Source: Capitulum mitella (taxonomy: Eukaryota; Arthropoda; Thecostraca; Pollicipedomorpha; Pollicipedidae). From it: a DNA stretch of 64,000 nucleotides. Position 1 is the stretch's first letter; each line of letters begins with the position of its first letter. Shown here piece by piece: positions 54,445 through 64,000 of the stretch. The translations under genes were made by a program, and so were the position numbers. The notes beneath the pieces are model-generated. The model saw only the letters and a list, made by a program, of their open reading frames with translations, was not told where the DNA came from and did not search any database. The stretch lies in contig CP099842.1 of the NCBI GenBank assembly GCA_030062745.1, positions 23,717,822-23,781,821 on the forward strand. Reading direction: 5' to 3'.

Positions 54445-57400
54445 CTGCAGAGCAAAGCGCGGTCAGTCCGGTCCGCCGCGCCGGGCCGAGCCCTCCCGAG
54501 CGCAGCGTTTGATGGAGGTGGCTCCAAACGGCCCGCTGATTACAGGAATGGCTCCATGGGCTGATCTACGCTCAGGAAAAGCTCCAAACTCCGTGGTTAT
54601 CGGATGGTTTATGCGCGCCCCTACGCGCTGCAGGGCGACAAGTGTGTGACCGTCACGCGCAGAGGCAACGTTCACGAATCACCGGTGAGGAGAGCTGGCG
54701 TGACTATGGCGGGAGATGCAGCGCTGATCTGCAAAGGATGAGCCGACTCTTTAGCTCAGAACGGAGCGCCCGTGGCGGCCCGGGACAGACTCGCGGACAC
54801 ATACGCTCGTCGTCACTGGACGGGCCGGTTTTTCGACTCGGCACTGGGAGAGTCTGAGGCGGCTCAATAAAACGCAATGGCCGACGAGCGGGGCTTGCCC
54901 GGAACCATCCTCCCCCTCCCCTCTCTCTCCTTCTCTTCTGCATCCTCTGCCAGGCAGACCGGCTCTAGTTTATGGGATGAATGCCTCGCATCACCCGGCT
55001 AGCCAGCTGGCTTATGGGCGCATATCTCCTGCACAGTCTTTGTCTCCTTCATTTCATGGTGATTTTTATGCAAGGATAATTTTGCGGGACCCTCGTTGTT
55101 TTGTCCGAAGTTGTTGAAATGCATGGCATGTAGTGAGACTGAATGCACTGATTATTTCAACTGTGTCTGTGCACTGAATATATAGTTGACCGTGATTAAA
55201 AATAAAAATAAAAACAACGGAATTCGCTTCAGAAATTTGTCCCACCATGCCGCTGCAGCAGTCAATTGCAGATCGCGCTTGTTCATCAACCGTGCAAAGA
55301 TCGGTAGGGCTTACGAATCCGCAGCATGCCTCGTCAGCCGTCAAAGTTTCCTTTACCTGAACATTTCAACAAGAATTTTTAATTTCCTAGACACAACTAA
55401 AATAACCGCCTTACAGGTGGATGCAATGTACCGTGCCAAGCGATTAATGACAACAATGACAGCAATGGACAGTTGAGGAAAGGAATAAACTCCGGTCTTT
55501 TTGAAACCCAATATTCAGCATTATTTCGCGTGGACAATGAGGATATCAGTGGCACGCGGGAGCTTGCGGCATTCCTTCCGAAAAAACGAAATAAAGAAGT
55601 CCATCAAAATGTAAACATCTCATTGGCTGTATCTGCCACTCCACATCAGCTTCGCCCGGACTAAGCCGACTAAAGAGCGTTCTTTAAATGAGGCACCTGA
55701 GCATGCAGCGACATGAATTACACCTATTCGGTTTGGTTGCCGCAGCAAACTTTGCATCAATGAACGTTCCATGACCGTTCTGCTCTTCATTGCCGTATCA
55801 GATTGACATGCACGACATAAATGACTTACTTAACAACGTGAACATTAAAAATTTATTAGCGATGAAGGGGCAATGTAGCCTGTGCCTCCCCTCTCCCTTT
55901 GTCTCCCAACGCCTCTGTTTCTACGGATATACTAAAAACGTTATAGTTCAAACGCCTTGGAAGCAACAAAAATGTCAACCATAGGCAGGCGCAGTAACAT
56001 ACAGTGCCTCATGAAATTCGTCTTTCGGAGGAAGACATTACGATGCGGCAAAAAGCATCTTTCCATTATGACAACATTAGTTGGGTACGGCGGGTGTATT
56101 CCTTCTGATTGAGGGAAAAATACGTTTTATGACATGTGTCTAGGGGCGCAGCCAAGATTTTCTCAAGGGAGGCCGGAGCTCAGGGTGAACTGAAATCATA
56201 CGAAAACCGCCTGCCGGGAAGACGGCGTGCAATGGTTTACGCAGAACTGCGGCCTAAGGGGGGCCGGGCTCCGGGGCCCCCTACTGACTGCACCTCTGCA
56301 TATGTTTTCGCACCTTCATCGATGTACGTCACTACGGCACAAACCAAGCACTACGTTTATAGATCTTTCGCAATGTACCTACGCCAAAGATTAAGCCGCA
56401 CTGTAAAAGTTTGCAAAACATTGTAAAGGGCGCGACTAACGGAAGCGTACTACTGAATGCGTCAATGGGAGACAAGGGAGGCACCCCTGACTGCTTTGTC
56501 CCTTGCAAACTCAAAGGTCCTGTCGGTATCAGAGGAAGAGTTGAGGGGACGAGATGGTCCGGAGGTAGCGAGGTTCTAACATCCAATGTAGGAGTGATAA
56601 CAACGTTATCATTAATTTCTGCTTCTCTTAAATGCGGACAAAAGAATTAGGTTGGTTGGCCCAACAGTCATTTCAACACTATAATCGGTTCGTGCATGTT
56701 GTTCCCTGTGTCAAAGACGCCTCTAGCGGTTGTATTTACCGGGATTGCACTTAGAAATCGAAACTGTTCAACAACGATTCAAATTTAAGGAATTTGAAGG
56801 GAATGAGCACACGATTAGGTGCTTCTGAAATCAAACTATTAGGTTAAATGTATGCTAACATTTCTTTATTTTGTGGTAACAAACATTGCTAAAAATAGTG
56901 AGAAAGCTTTGGTTGTCTACACAAAACGCACAGTGAATGTCCCTAGATTACCAAATACCGATGACAGCGGGAACAGAGTCAATACGGATGTAGGCATAGA
57001 AATCGTCTTGACTGATAATGTCTGGAGAGAGAGAAGCTTGCCGGATATTGGCATTGGAGCCTCTGGCGAGGAGGCTGCAATACACTGCAGTTTCCTGAAC
57101 ACAAGGTGAAGTACAAAACACGCAGTACGTAATGTGGTGCGTAATACATGTAGCACGGTGAATGTGCGAATTATTCTTGCTGTAATGAGCGTTACTAAAG
57201 TTGAGATGTCCCTGGCTGCAAGGTCAGCTAGCGAGTACGTTTTTAGAAATGAAAGAGCACAATGCTATTAATGCAATAGCGATGATGAACCTGTAAGACT
57301 TGCGGTGATGTGATGAAGGTACGGTGGCACGGTGTGATGAAGCGCTGACGAAGCCCCAGGAGGGACCACGGCGTCCACTTTCTAACTGTATATACGCCAT

Positions 57401-57779
57401 GAAATTCAAAATTGTGCTTCGTCTGCAGAAGGGCAAAACAGTTCGATCTGTCCGCGCCGGCTCATCTGTGGACTGATTGCTGGTGACTGTGAGAGTTGGT
57501 GCCTACCCAAAATGGACTTAAGTTCAACATACCGGATTCAATGACTAACCGATCCATGCTGTATTGCATGAGATTGACTTCTGCTGCTTTGTGTATGTTC
57601 TATTTTGCATGTGAGCTACCATCCGGAACCCTAGTTTGATATAATCACCATATGCTTACTTCAAAATCCACGCCATCTTTGTCGTAAATAACAATAAAAA
57701 TGAAATAAATGCAGCATATAAACCGATTTGCTTAAACAACATAGCAAGAAGGATTTTCAAAAAACGAACTTTGTTAACC

Positions 57780-58057
57780 AGACACGTAGCCAGAATTCTC
57801 CTCACTGGGGGGGACTGAATGTCAAAATTTGTCATATGCCACCGACATATAACAAAATGTATAGGAAAAAGCAAGAATTTCGTGCGGATGGCTTCATACT
57901 TAACGCACAGAAAAACATATAATGTTTACTTTCGTAGCATAAATATGTATAGTATTCCGTATTCCTGCGAAATCGCAAAATATCTAGTGTGGACCACTAG
58001 ACTCAGGGAGGCATGGCCTCCATGCCCCGTCTCCCCCTCCCTCTTTGCTACGTCTCT
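57780..58057. mobile_element. Possible short MITE
   Basis: AGACACGTAGC at 57,780-57,790 is mirrored by GCTACGTCTCT at 58,047-58,057 with one mismatch. A G-run follows the left end and a C-rich run precedes the right. The 278-bp interior has no coding sequence. No target duplication was established. Confidence 0.4.
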
Positions 58058-59424
58058 AGTGTAAACTAATCTTATCACGTACGTATTTCGTACAATGGAA
58101 ATAGTCGAAAACCAGCATTGCCAAATTCCTCGCATCACGCCGCGTAACATTCATTTTTTAGCATTCAGATGCTTGGCAATATCCAGGGAATCCGCGCATT
58201 CACTGTTACAGCACAGACACTAGTAAATGTAGGTTCGGGGATAAGCGTAAGTTTTCGCACCGCATGGGTTTAGTTTTCTACTTGCCTCAAGCTTAGTAGG
58301 CAAAGTAGTTAGATAGGACTATTTAAAACGTTGAACTTCCGAGGCGGAAACATATCTCAGGCTGGCCATTTACAGCGAGAACTGGTTTAAACAATCTTGT
58401 CATCGATTACACCGAAAGAATGACAAAGTAGAAAAGAACCATATCATGATCATGAACGTGCCTTCGCAAAAATATTTAGTTCTTAAAGCGCTAGCTAACC
58501 TTGTTGGGCAATAAGGTAGAATGTTTGGGGAGGTATGTGAAAAACATAACTATCGTTGCATAAAGACGGAATGGATAATAAGATAAGAAGCAAAATACAT
58601 GCGCTCACACCAGGAGTCGACTGTGTGATTTGTCAAGAAAACTGATTGTTCGATTACTAAGAGTGCAAACTGTATCCGAAAATAGTGGAGCTGAAAAACA
58701 AAAGAACGATCGGCACGTTACCACACCAGCGCTTTTTCAGCGTAGATTCCGAAGCCTGCTTTCCTGATCCAGAACTGTTTACATGACAAAAATAATCAAG
58801 GACATACGAGCGCGTTCAGGCCGCGGCTTTACATTCCTTTCGGTGCAGCTCTCAGGGACTACAGTCAGGTAGGCCAGCAGGGGTTTTGTGGTCACGGAGT
58901 AATCTGATTTTCACATTATCCCTCGTTTCCTCATGGTGACGAACGGGACGTCATATGTGGAGTAGCTTTTTGCGTCATTTCCGTGTATCAACAGCAATAC
59001 TTATCGGTGCAGGCTCGTCTTTCTGGGTACTGCTGTGTTCGTTCGGTTCCTTAATTACCAGTGCCAACAGATCGCCAGTGCTGCGTATAGCTGTTTCTCG
59101 TAGCTGCCAAACAAATTTAAGTTTGCGTGTTGAACCAGTCACACAACGAGGAGATAAAGCGAGATGCCTCCGGGCGTCAGAGACAAACTTACATTGCGCG
59201 CGAGTTTCGAATGTAGCGCACTAACCAAACACTAGCAAATCTACGTCTAGCACGGATTACGGATACATTAATGACTATAATATGGTTAGTATCCGGCAAG
59301 GATATATACTTCCTATTTTTTCACCGCGAATTTGCAAGAAGCGCAGTGCACGACTGCAACAGTCAAGATCTTTTGCTGTCACTTGAACACCATAACCCAG
59401 GCGCAGATCAATGGGAGGAGGCGA

Positions 59425-60990
59425 TCCCCCGGGCCTGAAAAGGAGCCCCTCTCAGGCCACCTCCAAAGAGGTCCCTCTCAGACTCAAAAGGGGTCCCGAA
59501 GGGGTCCGTACTAGTTTCACGGGGTTTCCATGAAAACATGGCGGTTTCTTGGTGCAGTCAGGGGGACTCCTGGGAGGGTTATATGACACATGAGTCGCAT
59601 GGAAGGGCCCCTGAAACTCCCAAGGAGCCCCTGAGACCATAAGAGGGCCCCAAGACCATAAGAGGCCCCAAGAAGGAACACAGGGCCCCTGAGACGACCA
59701 AGATGAAGACTGAGTCCTTAGAACGGCACAGGAGCCCCTGGAATGTCACAGGGGTTCACGATGGGTTTCACGGACCTATGTGAAAAGCTGGAGGTTCCTG
59801 ATGCAGTCAGAGGGCCTACGGGATGGTTAATGAGACTCTGATACGGCAAGACGGCCCCTAAGATGGATAGAAGGGCCTCTGAAACCCTCCAAGGGTCCCT
59901 GGGACCGCAAGAGGGGCCCAAAAAACGGAAAAGGGTCCATGCTTAAAGTGTCAGAGAGGCCCCCGAGACGGCAAGAACTCAAGAGGGTGCCCAGCATGGC
60001 ATGAAGAGACTCTGGCCAGCCAGATGGACCCCCCGGAACAGGGATTCATCAGCGACCTCTCGAACTCGAGGGGGGTTGGGTAGCCTCGACTTGGGCTAAA
60101 CTGGTCTTTTTGAAAATTTGAGAGGCTCTTGATGCGGCCATGGGGCCCTTGAAGGTCGAGTGAGTCCTGAGACGGCAGGATGGATTTCTACACGGCAGAT
60201 AGCTTCTGAGACCGCCAAAAAGGTCGGAGGGCCACTGACAGAGAGAGACAATGAGAGGGCTTCCGAGGCGATATGGGCCCTGAACACCAAGAGGACCCCA
60301 CAGTGTGTTAGGCGGGCTCCTGGCATGGAAAGGTCCCCTGAGACTATCAGTGAGGCCCCTGAAGCGCCAAGAAAGATCCCTTATACGGCTAGAGGGGCTC
60401 TAAGACTGCCAGATATACACCATGTAACAGAGGAAGACCCCTGATAAAGGCAACTAGGACAAGAGGGGGTCCACTGAGACTGCTACAGAGGAGTCTATGG
60501 GATTGCTAACTAACAGCCTCTGGCAACAGGGGCCCCTGAGACGACCAGAGGGGCCCCTAAACGACTAAATCTTGAAACGTCCAGACAGCTCCAGAAGTGG
60601 CCAAAGGACCCAGAGAATTGCCACAGTCACTTCTGTCACGGCAGAGAGGGACTTATAGAATAGAGAGACTTATAGGCCCTTGTTGCTGTCTGAGGACCTC
60701 CTTAGGCAGCAAAAATTCCCCAGGGACGACAGGAGGGAATCAGAGATTGCTAAAGTGTCCCTGAAGCTACCAGTGGGGCCACGCAACTGTTCGAGGTGTC
60801 CCTGAAACCGCCAAAAGGAGTGACTGAGACGTCCCGAGGGATACGTAAAACTGTGAAAGGAACCTGAGACCACAAGAGGGCTCTGGCGAGGCTGACGGTC
60901 CGAGACCACCAAAGGTGCCCCTGTAAATGCAAGAAGGAAACTAGCTTAAGCTAGCAAAAGGTCTCTAGAGGCTACGAGGGGGCAGGGGGG
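59425..60990. repeat. GGCCCCTGAGAC minisatellite with higher-order units
   Basis: A core like GGGCCCCTGAGACGRCAAG recurs irregularly, about every 19-27 bases, for some 1.5 kb. On top of this, longer units recur. A block with GTTTCACGG, then CTTGGTGCAGTC or CCTGATGCAGTC, then GGGAGGGTTA or GGGATGGTTA appears at about 59,514 and 59,763, and a third related block (CTCTTGATGCGGCCATGGGG) lies near 60,127. No coding function is supported. Confidence 0.8.
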
Positions 60991-63900
60991 CTTCTGGGCC
61001 AGATATAGACACAACATTTCAAATAGAGGTAGAGTCGCTGCCGCCAAAACCCCGCCGTTTCTGTCATATTGCGGCCACTTTCGCAAAATTGCATTAAACA
61101 TTTCCCCTTGAGCCCGAGCAGATCAACATTTTTTTCACATCCGAAGAGCAAAAATGGGGGTCCTTGCCGAGAAAGCGGCCCGCGCTAACCATTCGCCCCC
61201 TCCCCTTGGCGAAATCCTGAATCCGCCCTGCCACTGGCATGGACAAACCGAAGCACAGAAACGTATCAGAATGAATATCCTTAAAAGATCAAGTTTATGT
61301 ATCGTTGCTTGTGTGTTTAAATAAGCCTCTTTCTAACCTTCTATTCGTTTTAATTTTAGAAGAACCTATAAGTACTTTGTTCCAGCAGCTGATCACCCGT
61401 GCTGAACACTTGCTTTGCATTTACCCCCAAACGTAGGTAAAACAACAGTATATTTTACAGAGATTGCAATAATATTAAACCTTCAGGCATGACATGAAAA
61501 ATCGAATGTCAGTATAAAACCGAATACATATACAAGACATCTTCTTTCATATGCGTGGAATTTTGGGGGCTTTCGACGCGGAGACATATGATTGCTGAAG
61601 TTTTGCTTCATCGCCTCATGAGCCAAAATCTGCTTTCAGATTATAAGTGTCTTTGTTGTTTTTTTTCAAAGATCACAGAAGTGCTGTAATGTACGTGTTT
61701 TACGTTAGAAAGGGTCTTTAACCGTTTTGTAGTTCTAAACCTTGAAACTTCGTCTGATGCATGTTCTTAAAGCATGACTGTTGTAACAGCGAGTGCATGA
61801 AATGGAATTAGTAGTTCATAACAGAAAGATATGGCCATCAACATCCAGCTTTTTTAAGATACATCACGCCATGGGGATTTGCCACTCCCTCAAACTGACT
61901 TTACATGAAAGTACTGGAATTCTTCCTTGATGCAACACGATCCAGAAGATGGAAGCATGAGTTTAACTCGAAATCTGTAAAGCATTTTTTTCATTTGAAG
62001 AAAGTTTTGTCTTCACCTGAATGCGTATATTTTCTGTTGTCGGAGCTGGAATGTTCGGCAGATTACTAAAAAACAGAAGCTCAAACCGGTATTTTGTACA
62101 CCCATTTTCGCCTTCCTAATTCCGTTGCAAACAAAATCACCAATGAATAAGACTGACATATGAGTACAATTGGTCACACTTCAGAAGTATAGGTATATTG
62201 CGTCCCAATGACTCAGATGTGATGTGTGATAAAAACATATCGAAGACGACAACAGCGGCGGATTCAGAAGAAAACCATCGGCGACACGGATCTCTTCCGT
62301 GCAAAGCCCGATGCAACATACCTACTGACTTGTAGCCAGCTTTTGTAACACCTTATGGGGATGAATAATTGGCCTAAAACGTATCCAAGTGAAAATCACT
62401 GATTCATTCAATCTGCGTAATGTTCGTAACATGCAACAGATGTCTTTATGTGATGCCTTTAATGACGCATTTGACGTTTCTCTTCACCAAAATTGGCAGC
62501 GGAGCCGCGCCACTCAACTGCCGACTCAACTTCTTTAAGTTTTTAGGATAGCTGTCGCAGTTTACATTTAGGAGCGGTGTAGGAGCCTGGATAACGCACC
62601 GATAACGGAAGCACGGGCTAATAAAGAACCGTGAGGCTTTGTCGGTGCTTTCCCTGTATATGATAAGCTCACCTTACCTAACATTTTTTTCATATATTTG
62701 ATTCGGATGGTTTGTTAGGGTGCTTTGGGATCTGCTATGATAACGATTGACCAGTACTGTATGTGTGAAGTTAGCCTCCAGCGGTGAAGTGGACCACGAA
62801 CTGAGATGGACATTTTGCAGTGCTTGTGGCGCATGACCTTACCCAGTCGCCCAAGTGGACCCAAATCTGGTTTGATTTTCGGCAGCCAAGGAGCCAGATG
62901 GCGCAGAGGATCTTTGGCGTGACATCAGGGCCTCTACACGACTGTGCCCTGCGTGGGCTGGACGACTCTTTATATATGTGGACAAATGACGCCAGTTTCT
63001 ATTCGGTAGCGAGTCTCGGTACACCGGGTACAGTACATGTAAACCGAGCAAGTCATTCCAGATGAACGGGAACGATAATGCTGCCATATTATAACGGGTT
63101 ATCGACGTTTCCCGGTGATTTATGACGGATATCTTGTAAATTATCTGCAGTCTTCTCATGGGTTTATTATGGAGCCCAATGGTGGCAATGCCATATTTAT
63201 AGACAGCGTTCTATTGTTTCTTCATTTCGACCGTGTAGGTCTGCAGCCAGCTACGTGGATACCGGCCCGGCCATTCTACAGGCAGCACTTCTCCGAGATC
63301 GATTTATGCCGATAGCTGAGAGATTGCATCTTCAATAAATGCCAGCGGGTTATTTAACGAGTCAGTGGGGAATCTTATCCGGTCGTATTATGGAGCGAGG
63401 CACCTTGTCAACATCGAGCAGCGGACCCGACCAAGCTTGTATCGCATACTCGATGCAAGGTCGACCGTTAACAAAACTGCGGTCCGACATGACCATACCA
63501 GCGCACAGGGCAGCTCCGTCCATCGCCTGAGTGGACAGTTCGCACGTCCATGCTGTAGGCATTTTGTGTATATGGTCAATGTGCCGCATTTCGTTTCAGC
63601 AAAAATAATGTGTATTGTGTTGTTAATATATTCTTGTATTGCGGGTGATCTTTTGCATGACCCATCGGGTCTCTGTGTCCTACAACCTCGCATCAAAGGG
63701 GCATAATCATTATCGAGGCTGACTTTAAATTCATTTTTGCCGATTGACAATGCCTCGAGCTGCTATGCATCCGAAGACCGATGTTCTTAACATCAACGAA
63801 GAAGGATTTCAACTATGAGGCACACAAACATCGTCGGAAGGCAAAACAATGAATATGTAGATTACATTCGATAGGAGGCGGGCTCTGTGGACGACTGAAA

Positions 63901-64000
63901 ACAAGATTTGCGTCAGGTATATTACGGCAATCGTTAATGTCAGTCGGCTATCTCCCGAGGCACCTGATATGCATAAGTGGTGCCTTATAAGACACTGATA

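Larger units (their letters stand above)
54445..64000 (-). other. Plexin intron, more than 9.5 kb, running off the window
   Basis: No sema-like exon could be found between 54,445 and the window end, so the rest of the sema domain lies upstream. The interval contains a possible MITE (57,780-58,057) and a 1.6-kb higher-order minisatellite (59,425-60,990). Stretches 54.5-57.7, 58.1-59.4 and 61.0-64.0 kb are otherwise unremarkable. Confidence 0.7.

Noticed and set aside
54445-64000. Search for more sema-domain exons, endogenous virus-like elements or RNA genes
   Set aside because: No stretch matched sema blades, reverse transcriptase or integrase motifs, or tRNA-like folds by eye. A profile search could still find something short.

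Overview
The window is animal nuclear DNA: long genes with many GT-AG introns, no operons, microsatellites, minisatellites and small foldback repeats. The two genes found and the very GC-rich coding exons set in mixed AT/GC introns suggest an arthropod, perhaps a crustacean such as a barnacle. The species is an inference of low confidence.

Two large genes point toward each other, and each is cut at its 5' end by the window edge. On the + strand, about 1-12,540, lie the last nine coding exons of a myelin regulatory factor (MYRF) gene. They encode the end of the self-cleaving chaperone domain, the trimer coiled coil, the single membrane span, a long Thr-rich lumenal stalk and the conserved C-terminal MYRF domain; the stop codon is at 11,070-11,072. 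MYRF is an ER-anchored precursor that trimerises, cleaves itself and releases an N-terminal transcription factor.

On the - strand, from beyond 64,000 down to about 13,300, lie sixteen coding exons of a plexin, the semaphorin receptor. In 5'-to-3' order they encode the end of the sema domain, three PSI domains, four IPT/TIG domains, the membrane span, and the cytoplasmic split RasGAP with its inserted Rho-GTPase-binding domain. All intron phases match across the reconstructed joins of both genes (735 and 1,497 residues in the window), which strongly supports the models. About 0.8 kb separates the two predicted polyadenylation sites.

Everything else lies in introns or the short intergenic gap. 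This includes two plexin introns of about 5-11 kb filled with repeat fossils (a 333-bp near-palindrome, a 1.2-kb foldback element, a hAT-type MITE with an 8-bp target duplication), several minisatellites, and GC-rich islands that may be regulatory. The most unusual item is a 7 x 27-bp tandem array at 43,501-43,689 whose last unit contains the 3' end of a plexin exon and its splice donor. A stretch near 47.3-47.6 kb on the + strand looks like a decayed coding fragment of an unrecognised family. I found no rRNA, tRNA, CRISPR array or recognisable reverse transcriptase.
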